64,000 bases of DNA from Siniperca chuatsi (lineage: Eukaryota > Chordata > Actinopteri > Centrarchiformes > Sinipercidae): NCBI RefSeq assembly GCF_020085105.1, contig NC_058045.1, positions 15,805,333 to 15,869,332 on the forward strand, read 5' to 3'. A model generated the notes under the pieces. That model made no database searches, was not told the origin of the DNA, and saw nothing but the letters and a program-made list of their open reading frames with translations. The position numbers and the translations under genes were made by a program. Below, piece after piece: positions 10,219 through 21,616 of this stretch (position 1 is its first letter; each line of letters opens with the position of its first letter).

Positions 10219-13200
10219 ATGGCAATGTGCTGGAGTGTCACCTCTTTATTGGCACTAGCACTGCTCGGGTGCTTAGTTGGTAAAGATGTAGAAGCTCAGG
10301 ACTCAGTGAATTCTTGGAATCCTCAAGCAGCAATGGTCTTTCCACTTCCTCCACCACCAAAGGCTCCTCAGGATCCTCAAGCGTCAAAGGTCCTTCCACC
10401 TCCTCGACCGCCAAAGGTTCCTCAGTATCCTCAAGCGCCAAAGGTCCTTCCACCTCCTCGACCGCCAAAGGTTCCTCAGTATCCTCAAGCGCCACAGGTC
10501 CTTCTGCCTCCTCCACCGCCAACGTTTCCTCAGAATCCTCAAGCGCCACAGGTCCTTCCACCTCCTCGACCGCCAAAGGCTCCTCAGTATCCTCAAGCGC
10601 CACAGGTCCTTCCGCCTCCTCCACCGCCAACGTTTCCTCAGTATCCTCAAGCGCCACAGGTCCTTCCACCTCCTCCACCGCCAAAGGCTCCTCAGTATCC
10701 GCAAGAACCACAGGTACTTCCACCTCCTCCACCGCCGAAGGCTTCTCAGAATCCTCAAGCGCCACAGGTCCTTCCACCCCCTCTACCACCAAAGTCTCCT
10801 AAGTATCCTCAGTATCCTCAAGTGCCACAGGTCCTTCCGCCTCCTCCACCACCAACGTTCCCTCAGTATCCTCAAGCGCCACAGGTCCTTCCACCTCCTC
10901 CACCACCAAAGGCTCCTCAGTATCCGCAAGCACCACAGGTACTTCCACCTCCTCCACCGCCAACGGCTCCTCAGTATCCTAAAGCTCCACAGGTCCTTCC
11001 ACCTCCTCCACCGCCAAAGTTTCCACATTATCCTCAAGCGCCACAGGTCTTTCCACCTCCTCCACCGCCAACGTTTCCTCAGTATCCTCAAGCGCCAAAG
11101 GTCCTTCCACCTCCTCCACCAACAAAGGCTCCTCAGTATCCGCAAGCACCACAGGAACTTCCACCTCCTCCACCGCCCAAGGCTCCTCAGTATCCTCAGT
11201 ATCCTAAAGTGCCACAGGTCCTTCGACCACCAAAGGCTCCTCAGCATCCTCAAGCGCCACAGGTCCTTCCACCTCCTCCACCTCCAACGTTTCCTCAGTA
11301 TCCTCAAGCGCCACAGGTCCTTCCACCTCCTCCACCGCCAAAGGCTCCTCAGTATCCACAAGCACCACAGGTACTTCCACCTCCTCCACCGCCCAAGGCT
11401 CCTAAGTATCCTCAGTATCCTGAAGAGCCACAGGTCCTTCCACCGCCAAAGGCTCCTCAGTATCCTCAAGTGCCACAGGTCCTTCCACCTCCTCCACCGC
11501 CAAAGGCTCCTCAGTATCCTCAAGCGCCACAGGTCCTTCTACCACCAAAGGCTCCTCAGTATCTTCAAACGCCACAGGTCCTTCCACCGCCAAAGGCTCC
11601 TCAGTATCCTCAAGCGCCACAGGTCTTTCCACCTCCTCCACCGCCAAAGGCTCCTCAGTATCCTCAAGCGCCACAGGTCCTTCTACCACCAAAGGCTCCT
11701 CAGTATCCTCAAGCGCCACAGGTCCTTCCACCTCCTCCACCGCCAAAGTTTCCTCAGTATCCTCAAGCACCACAGGTCCTGCCACCTCCTCCACCGCCAA
11801 AGGCTCCTCAGGATCCTCAAGTGCCACAGGTCCTTCCACCTCCACCACCGCCAAAGTTTCCTCAGTATCCTCAAGCGCCACAGGTCCTGCCACCTCCCCC
11901 ACCGCCAAAGGCTCCTCAGTATCCTCAAGCGCCACAGGTCCTTCCACGTCCTCCACCGCCAAAGTCTCCTCAATATCCTCAAGCACCACAGGTCCTTCCA
12001 TCTCCTCCACCACCAAAGTTTCCTCAGTATCCTCAAGTGCCACAGGTCCCACCACCACCACCACCAAAGGCTCCTCACTATCCTCAGTATCCTCAAGCAC
12101 CACAGGTCCTTCCACCTCCTCCACCACCAAAGTCTCCTCAGTATCCTCAAGCACCACAGGTCCTTCCACCTCCTCCACCGCCAACGTTTCCACAGTATCC
12201 TCAAGTGCCACAGGTCCTTCCACCTCCTCCACCACCAAAGGCTCCTCAGTATCCTCAGTATCCTAAAGTGCCACAGATCCTTCCAACTCCTCTACCGCCG
12301 AAGGCTCCTCAGTATCCTCAAGCACCGCAGGTTCTTCCACCTCCTCCACCACTAAAGGCTCCTCACTATCCTCAGTATCCTCAAGTGCTACAGGTCCTTC
12401 CACCTCCTCCACCGCCAAAGGTTCCTGAGTATCCTCAGTATCCTCAAGCGCCACAGGTCCTTCCACCTCCTCCACCACCAAAGACTCCTCAGTATCCTCA
12501 GTATCCTCAAGCGCCACAGGTCCTTCCACCTCCTCCACCGCCAAAGGTTCCTGAGTATCCTCAGTATCCTCAAGCGCCACAGGTCCTTCCACCTCCTCCA
12601 CCGCCAAAGACTCCTCAGTATCCTCAGTATCCTCAAGCGCCACAGGTCCTTCCACCTCCTCCACCGCCAAAGGCTCCTCAGTATCCTCAAGCACCGCAGG
12701 TTCTTCCACCTCCTCCACCACCAAAGGCTCCTCAGTATCCTCAAGCGCCGCAGGTTCTTCCACCCCCTCCACCACTAAAGGCTCCTCACTATCCTCAGTA
12801 TCCTCAAGCGCCACAGGTCCTTCCACCTCCTCCACCGCCAAAGACTCCTCAGTATCCTCAAGCGCCACAGGTCCTTCCACCTCCTCCACCGCCAAAGGTT
12901 CCTCAGTATCCTCAAGCGCCACAGGTCCTTCCACCTCCTCCACCGCCAAAGGTTCCTCAGTATCCTCAGTATCCTCAAGCGCCACAGGTCCTTTCACCTT
13001 CTCCACCGCCAAAGTTTCCTCAGTATCCTCAAGCGCCACAGGTCCATCCGCCCCCTCCACCGCCAAAGGCTCCTCAGTATCCTCAAGCGCCACAGGTCCT
13101 TCCACCTCCGCCACCGCCAAAGGTTCCTCAGTATCCTCAGGTCCCTCAACCACAGCAACCGCAGTCCCCTGCAGTGCCACAGACACCTTCCATTTACAAG

Positions 13201-15571
13201 CCAAGTACGGCAACGCAATCTCTTGTCCAGAGTTGTGAGGTGGCAGAAAACGTAAGAATCCCATGTGGTCCTGCTGGTGTCTCTGCTGCTCAATGTTCTG
13301 CCTTAAACTGCTGCTTTGAGAGCCGAAGCTGCTACTTTGGAAAAGCAGGTTAGTTTTTAAAACTACCATCATTCTTTTCAAAGACAACTTTTTTTCTGGT
13401 TGCCTTATACTGACTGGTTAAATAATGTACTGTGAACAGCAATGGAGGATGCAAAAAGTTAAAGCATGATTATACTTAAAGAATAATCTTCTGTTAATTT
13501 GGTAATAAAGGTGTTCTTCATCTTAATGTTTTTTTGTTTTTTTTGCATTTGGTCAATAATATCTAATCTTTTTACCCATCAATGCCCATTTTGTGCCACC
13601 AGTGACTGTCCAGTGCACCAAGGATGCCCAATTTATTGTAGTAGTGGCCAGAGATGCCACTCTGCCCAACACTGACCTCAACTCAATCTCACTGTTGGGA
13701 CAAGGTCAAAGCTGTACACATGTTGACTCTAATTCAGAATTTGCCATCTATCAGTTCCCTGTTACTGCCTGTGGCTCCGTTGTTATGGTAAGACCTTGAA
13801 TTTCTCTACTTTTCAACAAATGAAATTTTACCCCATAATGCCATTGTTTTTCTTGCTTTTTATAGGAGGAGCATGGTGTTATAATATATCAGAACAGGAT
13901 GACCTCCTCATATGAAGTAGGAGTTGGGCCTCTTGGAGCTATTACCAGGGACAGCCAGTATGAGTAGGTGATCATTTTCTTTTGTGTTACAGTGTTAAAA
14001 TAGAGGCTCTGATCAAGAAACATAATGCAAGTACAAGAAATGCAAGGGGATGTAAGGGGAAAAAAGTAAGGGTGGGACTGATTAGACCCCCCCAGCTGCA
14101 CTGAACTCCTGCAAAACCCAAGTTGCTGTTACTATTATTAGTATTATTATATAATATACATATGTGCATGTATGTGCACATATATACAGTGTGTATTTTC
14201 TTTTCTTTTCTTTTTCCTCTGGTCAAATTTACACATATATGAATACATGACACACTTACACAACACACTTTCATACATGCACACAACAACATACAAATAC
14301 TAAATGTCTATATGAAGTTCTCCCACTAACTAACTAACAAAAAACATGTAGCAAATTCAAATCATAACCTCTGTTATGGCTTACTGTTTTTTGTTATTGT
14401 CTATATATTTTGTTACACTTATGTCTGTCTAATTTGTCGCCTTTTTGTACCATGTCCCATTGCACTAATAAACAAAAAAACATAATGCCAGTTCTCTTTT
14501 TCAGATTGCTCTTCCAGTGTAGGTACATCGGCACTTCTGTTGAAACTCTGGTTGTAGAAGTGTTACCATTACAAGATCCTCCACTACCTGTTGCTGCTTT
14601 GGGGCCCATCAGAGTACAACTGAAGTTGGCTAATGGACAATGCAATACAAAGGGTTGTAATGAAGGTAAGTGTGTGTCAGCCTGTTTGTAGGTCATTTCA
14701 TAATGTTGGCTGTTATACTGACAGGTATCTCTGCTCTCACAGTGGATGTGGCCTACAGCTCTTTCTATACGGAGGCAGACTATCCTGTGACCAAAGTACT
14801 GAGGGACCCTGTGTACGTGCAGGTTCAACTCATTGAAAAGACAGATCCCAACCTTATCTTGACTCTTGGTCGCTGTTGGACAACCACAAGCCCCAACCCT
14901 CACAGTCTGCCCCAGTGGGACATTCTGATAGACGGGTAACTAAAGCACCAATTTACACTGTCCTGTTTATGACAACATGTTCAATTTTTGTGCTGCTCAC
15001 TAGGAATAGGGAAATGAATGCTATGAAAACATTGACTTCTTTATTCGATTTAATTACATTATCGTTGCCTTGATGTCATTTTCTTTTCGTCCAGGTGTCC
15101 ATACAGGGATGATCGCTACTTGTCCTCACTGGTTCCAGTCGGTCCCTTCTCTGGTGTGGACTTCCCAAGTCACTACAGGCGTTTCATTTTCAAAATGTTT
15201 ACCTTCGTGGACCCCAAATCAATGGGACCCCTGAAGGAACAGGTAATAAATATATCCACTGATGAGAAACTGCTGCAACATAATATTTTGTATTGCTCAG
15301 CCAACACTGTTTTCCATCTTCAGGTGTACATTCACTGCAGTACAGCTGTTTGCTCTGCTGCACTGGGCCGCTCCTGTGAACCATCATGCTTCCGAAAAAG
15401 TAAGAGATGAATTTATAATCTGTACAATTCAGGGGCAATATGCAATTAAATCTGACCATGTTTGTATGTCTGTCTGTAGAGAGAGATGTCAAGGCTGCGG
15501 ACCAGAAGACGGATGAGCCAAAGGTTGTGGTGTCTGTTGGACCAGTGATCATGGGCGCCCCTGAGCAGTAA
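10219..15571 (+). CDS. zp4: Egg-envelope ZP-domain glycoprotein, ZPB/ZP4 (choriogenin H-like), copy 2, expanded array
   Basis: Same architecture as copy 1 but with a giant first exon. Exons: 10219-13348, 13603-13787, 13866-13963, 14505-14665, 14743-14935, 15095-15242, 15324-15399 and 15480-15571; 4083 nt, 1360 aa, more than twice copies 1 and 3. The signal peptide (1-27) is followed by about 51 Pro/Gln units of 15-21 residues, a six-cysteine trefoil (about 1005-1044), the ZP module and RKKR at 1329-1332. Exons 2-8 have exactly the same lengths as in the other copies. All 1043 codons of exon 1 are open, including the whole array, which argues that the frame is under selection or the expansion is recent. 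Array length should be regarded as assembly-dependent. Confidence 0.95.
10330..13146 (+). repeat. Pro/Gln-rich coding minisatellite, ZP gene 2 (about 51 units)
   Basis: The base unit is 54 bp (18 aa, KAPQYPQAPQVLPPPPPP). Length variants change by whole codons: an added QYP triplet (+9 bp) or a shortened proline run (-9 bp). Position 2 of the unit alternates among A, F, V, T and S. Units near 12400-12650 form a two-unit higher-order repeat (KVPEYPQYPQAP then KTPQYPQYPQAP, twice), the mark of a recent local duplication. Confidence 0.95.
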
Positions 15572-15612
15572 ACAGCACAGCGTCGAGCTCAACAATTTGG
15601 CTATGAACATTT

Positions 15613-15618
15613 AATAAA
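15613..15618 (+). terminator. Poly(A) signal of ZP gene 2
   Basis: AATAAA lies 42 bp after the stop codon, as in gene 1. Confidence 0.7.
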
Positions 15619-16600
15619 ATATTTGGAACATTAACATGGTTCTGTTATTAGTATTATGAAATGAAAAAGAGTGGTATGCTGCAGGAAGATCTCCAAAATA
15701 TTGTAAGTTTGCATTCAATAAAACTATATACAAAAGCTATGATGTGCTATAAAAGCTCATCTCATAAAACACAGCTTTACAAAACAATGCAATTTTGTTG
15801 ACACTTTGTCAGCAAGGTGTTGACTTAACTGGTAATGTTTGAGGATGTATTTAGTGGTGAAGTTTTATTGGATTGCATTGTATTAAAAGTGTTTCTATTG
15901 TTTTGTCAGCACTCATTTACATAAAGGAGGCGAACAGAATATTAGATACATCTCTAAGTATAATTCAATTCAGCACAATACCACAACTACAGCATCAATA
16001 ATAACCATATAGTTAAATCAACTCCTGTCTGACACACTCTCAACAAAAAATGTAATTCAAAATGCATTTTAAGCTTCACAAATATAGCATTGGATTGGAC
16101 TGCACAGGAGTACCTTATTATTGGTAAATCAGGGCAATTCCAAGTTGCAAGAAAATGTGTTTGAAAACATTGCTTGAAAGGGTTAATAAGCAGTTATTTA
16201 AACCCACAGGAGATACAACAGATGGGTTAAAACTGTAATGTATGACTTTTCGATCCATTTTTCTGGACTCAGTGACATTCTAATAAATATGGACTGTTGG
16301 TATTAATACTGAACTTTGTTTATAATGATGTTTCCAAAATAATAAAATATATAAATAAAACAATTCAAAATAAACTTTTTGTCGAAAACTGCAAATGAGT
16401 TATATTGTGTTCTATTGGACACAACTGTCATGGCATGAGAATTAAGTCCTTAAAATTGAATATTTTCACTCAAAATTCATGCCATCTCACGAGGGTGTAT
16501 GTACAGTATTTGTCAGTAAACATGTCAAGTGTAGACCAGCAATATAAAGTATCATATTGGCAAAATCAAAACATTGTTAATAGATCAAATTTATCTTGTA
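15619..16600. other. Spacer between ZP genes 2 and 3
   Basis: Near-identical copy of 7331-8313; non-coding. Confidence 0.8.
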
Positions 16601-17052
16601 CAGTGGTGGAAGACCCTTTATATACAGTAAGATAAAGTAATACAGTAGTACCACTATGCAATTACAAGTTAAAGTCGTTTAACTGATAAAACTACAGAGT
16701 ATAGAGCAGCAAAATGCAGTTAAAATTGTCAAAAGTAAAAGTACTCATTATAAAGAAGGCCTCCTTTGTGTGTTCAATTATCAGTACATTAATGTGTATG
16801 CTTGTGGGTAATTTAATCTACAAAAAATCATCATATTTCTTAGCTTATCACACAGTATATTGTGTATGTAAATATTAATCTGTGAAGTAACTAGTGACTA
16901 CAGCTGTCAGGTACATATAGAGGAATAAATAGTACAATATTTCTGTCAAAAAGGTTGTTGTGTAGAGGTATACTGTAGTAGCACAAAATAGAAATACTTA
17001 AAGTATAAATACAGAGCAATACTTGAGCAAATGCACCTATTTTTACCTCTAG
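16601..17052 (+). mobile_element. Diverged hAT-like MITE at the head of ZP unit 3
   Basis: Third copy of the element at 2745-3195 and 8314-8765, again joined at its CAGTGGTGG terminus to the 3' flank of the preceding gene. Confidence 0.7.
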
Positions 17053-18420
17053 TTCCTACTTCTCATCCTGTGTAGGGCTGTGAAGGAAGGATATTAGAAT
17101 TTCTTCCTTTATTGACTTTCTGTGGAGAAGTTCCAGGATTTGTTTTGACATAACATGATCACCACAACAATCTGTCGAAAGAGAACTGTTTAAAGTCACA
17201 AGTTCAAACTGAGCTGTGTAACTATGTAGAAATAAGGTGAATTTTATTTTAGAGTGGATGTTCTCTTTAATATCATGGATCTGATTAGCTGTAATGCTAA
17301 AGAGGTTTACAAAATGGTCCCAGAAAATGGTTCAATACTGTAACACTATGATTTAATTTATGATTTAAATGCTATTCCACTGATTGTTTTAATCAGCAGT
17401 TTAAGAGCTCCCTACAGGAATTCAAATTTTCTTCAACACGTGTCATCACTGATATTTTATGAGAGGTTTATTATTTTGCACTTATGTGGAAAATAGCAAA
17501 CTTATTGGGCACAGAATAGATTTTTGTTTGCACACATTAAATTATTCGTAGTATAATAATTTGTTTACAAAATAGAATGTATGTGCTTGAAAAAATCTTT
17601 TTCTGTGCTCAAAATGTCCAATCATGCACTCAGAACTGACACAAATATCATTCCATGAATCAGTACCACACAGTGAGATGTTCAGATTTTAAACAATAAA
17701 GACTGGTGATAGTGACGCCATTTCATTGTACAATTGACAGTTATTACAACTGTACAATAAAAGACCTTTACGTTGTTCATCTGTTACCTCCCTAGCTACA
17801 ATAATTATGCAATACTGTATAGAGTCATATCTAGAAGTCTTCCTAGGCTTAAAGACGTTTCTATGCTGACATGAAACGTTGCAGCACGTTTGTCTAGCAG
17901 TGGATTTAAAGCTCTCTGTTTAGGAAACTGTAACATGGTTGTGTTTAAATAATGGTAGTATGAGTGAATATGTTCATAATGGACTACACAGCAACAAAGC
18001 AAACATATAGACAGACCTAGTTTGGGCTGAAGTGCATATTAAGGCAAACTTTGTTACAGATCCAGAGAAAAGATCAGTATGTTCGCCACTGTGCACTAGT
18101 AAAATAAACATTAAGTGACAAATAAAGCTTGAGGCCACAAATACCTTTGATAAAGGTTTTTGTGACCCAAATGTTGGACTTGTCAATAAAAACTTTAATG
18201 TCAGACTGTCATCCAACCCAGTGACCTGATCTGATAGGACACACGTGTTTCATCTTCTTGTCTCACCCATACAACTGATCTTGTGAACTTGAATAATGTA
18301 AAAAAAAAAAAAAAACATTACATAATACACCCCTGAAGCTTTTAAGTGGCTATTGGAAAGATAGGAAACTGTGATTGGTGGTGATTTGGCCTCAGAGGTG
18401 GGGTTGTTAAAACTAGTCAC
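17053..18420 (+). other. 5' flank of ZP gene 3 (duplicated segment)
   Basis: Resembles the flank of gene 2, including the extra segment of about 290 bp (17722-18020). The CACGTG E-box is at 18242-18247 and TATAAAT at 18422-18428. No coding sequence is apparent. Confidence 0.6.
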
Positions 18421-18481
18421 ATATAAATGTGGCAGCAAGTGGTACACTTGGGGACTGTCCAGGTCAAACTGCTGTTAAACC

Positions 18482-21400
18482 ATGGCAAAGTGCTGGAGTG
18501 TCACCTCTTTATTGGCACTAGCACTGCTCGGGTGCTTAGTTGGTACTGAGGTAGAAGCTCAGGCTCCTCAGTATCCTCAAGTGCCACCGGTCCTTCCACC
18601 TGTTCTACCGCCGAAGGTTCCTCAGTATCCTCAAGTACCACAGGTCCTTCCACCTGTTCTACCGCCGAAGGTTCCTCAGTATCCTCAGTATCCTCAAGTG
18701 CCACCGGTCCTTCCACCTGCTCTACCGCCGAAGGTTCCTCAGTATCCTCAGTATCCTCAGTATCCTCAGTATCCTCAAGTGCCACCGGTCCTTCCACCTG
18801 CTCTACCGCCGAAGGTTCCTCAGTATCCTCAAGTACCACCGGTCCTTCCACCTGCTCTACCACCGAAGGTTCCTCAGTATCCTCAGTATCCTCAAGTGCC
18901 ACCGGTCCTTCCACCTGCTCTTCCGCCGAAGGTTCCTCAGTATCCTCAGTATCCTCAAGTGCCACCGGTCCTTCCACCTCATCTACCACCAAAGGTTCCT
19001 CAGTATCCTCAGTATCCTCAAGTGCCACCGGTCCTTCCACCTCATCTACCACCAAAGTTTCCTCAGTACGATCAGGACCAGCAGGTTCCTCAACCTCAGC
19101 AACCAAAGTCCCCTGCAGTGCCACAGACACCTTCCGTTTACAAGCCAAGTGCGGCAACGCAATCTCCTGTCCAGAGTTGTGAGGTGGCAGTAAACGTAAG
19201 AATCCCATGTGGTGGGGCTGATGTCTCTGCTGCTGGATGTGATGCTTTAAACTGCTGCTTTGATGGCCGAGGCTGCTACTTTGGAAAGGCAGGTTAGTTT
19301 TTAAAACTACCATCATTCTTTTCAAAGACAACTTTTTTTCTGGTTGCCTTATACTGACTGGTTAAATAGTGTACTGTGAACGGCAATGGAGGATGCAAAA
19401 AGTTAAAGCATGATTATACTCAAAGAATAATCTTCTGTTAATTTGGTAATAAAGGTGTTCTTCATCTTAATGTTTTTTTTTTTTTTTTTACATTTGGTCT
19501 ATAATATCTAATCTTTTAACCCATCAATGCCCATTTTGTGCCACCAGTGACTGTCCAGTGCACCAAGGATGCCCAGTTCATTGTAGTAGTGGCCAGAGAT
19601 GCCACTCTGCCCAACATTGACCTCGACTCAATCTCACTGTTGGGACAAGGTCAAAGCTGTACACATGTTGACTCTAATTCAGAATTTGCCATCTACCAGT
19701 TTCCTGTTACTGCCTGCAGCTCCGTTGTTATGGTAAGACCTTGAATTTCTCTAATTTTCAACAAATGAAAACAACCTTAAATAGGGCCTACAGGCCCCTA
19801 TGCATATTTTTACCCCACAATGCCACTGTTTTTCTTGCTTTTTATAGGAGGAGCCTGGTGTTATAATATATCAGAACAGGATGTCCTCCTCATATGAAGT
19901 GGGAGTTGGGCCTCTTGGAGCTATTACCAGGGACAGCCAGTATGAGTAGGTGATCATTTTCTTTTGTGTTACAGTGTTAAAATAGAGGCTCTGATCAAGA
20001 AACATAATGCAAGTACAAGAAATGCAAGGGGATGTAAGGGGAAAAAAGTAAGGGTGGGACTGATTAGACCCCCCCAGCTGCACTGAACTCCTGCAAAACC
20101 CAAGTTGCTGTTACTATTATTAGTATTATTATATAATATACATATGTGCATGTATGTGCACATATTTACAGTATGTATTTTCTTTTCTTTTCTTTTTCCT
20201 CTGGTCAAATTTACACATATGAATACATGACACACTTACACAACACACTTTCATACATGCACACAACAACATACAAATACTAAATGTCTATATGAAGTTC
20301 TCCCACTAACTAACTAACAAAAAACATGTACCAAATTCAAATCATAACCTCTGTTATGGCTTACTGTTTTTTGTTATTGTCTATATATTTTGTTACACTT
20401 ATGTCTGTCTAATTTGTCGCCTTTTTGTACCATGTCCCATTGCACTAATAAACAAAAAAACATAATGCCAGTTCTCTTTTTCAGATTGCTCTTCCAGTGT
20501 AGGTACATCGGCACTTCTGTTGAAACTCTGGTTGTAGAAGTGTTACCATTACAAGATCCTCCACTACCTGTTGCTGCTTTGGGGCCCATCAGAGTACAAC
20601 TGAAGTTGGCTAATGGACAATGCAATACAAAGGGTTGTAATGAAGGTAAGTGTGTGTCAGCCTGTTTGTAGGTCATTTCATAATGTTGGCTGTTATACTG
20701 ACAGGTATCTCTGCTCTCACAGTGGATGTGGCCTACAGCTCTTTCTATACGGAGGCAGACTATCCTGTGACCAAAGTACTGAGGGACCCTGTGTACGTGC
20801 AGGTTCAACTCATTGAAAAGACAGATCCCAACCTTATCCTGACTCTTGGTCGCTGTTGGACAACCACAAGCCCCAACCCTCACAGTCTGCCCCAGTGGGA
20901 CATTCTGATAGACGGGTAACTAAAGCACCAATTTACACTGTCCTGTTTATGACAACATGTTCAATTTTTGGCAGAGGTTACACTTCTGTCAAATCTGCTC
21001 ACTAGGAATAGGGAAATGAATGCTATGAAAACATTGACTTCTTTATTCGATTTAATTTCATTGTCGTTGCCTTGATGTCATTTTCTTTTCATCCAGGTGT
21101 CCATACAGGGATGATCGCTACTTGTCCTCACTGGTTCCAGTCGGTCCCTTCTCTGGTGTGGACTTCCCAAGTCACTACAGGCGTTTCATTTTCAAAATGT
21201 TTACCTTCGTGGACCCCAAATCAATGGAACCCCTGAAGGAACAGGTAATAAATATATCCACTGATGAGAAACTGCTGCAACATAATATTTTGTATTGCTC
21301 AGCCAACACTGTTTTCCATCTTCAGGTGTACATTCACTGCAGTACAGCTGTTTGCTCTGCTGCACTGGGCCGCTCCTGTGAACCATCATGCTTCAGAAAA

Positions 21401-21573
21401 AGTAAGAGATGAATTTATAATCTGTATAATTCAGGGGCAATATGCAATTAAATCTGACCATGTTTGTATGTCTGTCTGTAGAGAGAGATGTCAAGGCTGC
21501 GGACCAGAAGACGGATGAGCCAAAGGTTGTGGTGTCTGTTGGACCAGTGATCATGGGCGCCCCTGAGCAGTAA
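18482..21573 (+). CDS. zp4: Egg-envelope ZP-domain glycoprotein, ZPB/ZP4 (choriogenin H-like), copy 3
   Basis: Exons: 18482-19292, 19548-19732, 19848-19945, 20485-20645, 20723-20915, 21097-21244, 21326-21401 and 21482-21573; 1764 nt, 587 aa. It has a signal peptide (1-27), about eight Pro-rich units of the PVLPPALPPKVPQYPQYPQV type, a six-cysteine trefoil (about 232-271), the ZP module and RKKR at 556-559 before a short tail. Exons 4-8 are almost identical to copies 1 and 2. Identity with those copies stops about 30 bp past the stop codon, so its 3' UTR and poly(A) signal differ. Function as for copy 1: secreted egg-envelope structural protein. Confidence 0.95.
18563..19092 (+). repeat. Pro-rich coding minisatellite, ZP gene 3 (about 8 units)
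   Basis: In-frame units use PALPP, PVLPP or PHLPP in place of the PPPPPP run of copy 2, with one unit carrying four successive QYP triplets. The array ends in a degenerate KFPQYDQDQQVP unit. Confidence 0.95.
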
Positions 21574-21610
21574 ACAGCACAGCGTCGAGCTCAACAATTT
21601 GGCAAAATAC

Positions 21611-21616
21611 AATAAA
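21611..21616 (+). terminator. Poly(A) signal of ZP gene 3
   Basis: AATAAA lies 37 bp past the stop, in sequence not shared with the 3' UTR of genes 1 and 2. Confidence 0.55.

Noticed and set aside
10330-13146. CRISPR-like or satellite array
   Set aside because: The repeats are contiguous 54-bp coding units without spacers, inside a secreted-protein exon of a vertebrate gene.
12263-13387. Long minus-strand open frames over the ZP arrays (up to 374 codons, EEPLAVEEVEGPVALEDT repeats, and LRILRSLWRWRRWKDL repeats)
   Set aside because: Because the repeat unit is a multiple of three and poor in stop-forming words, every frame stays open through it. The plus-strand frame alone joins a signal peptide, trefoil and ZP exons with correct splicing.
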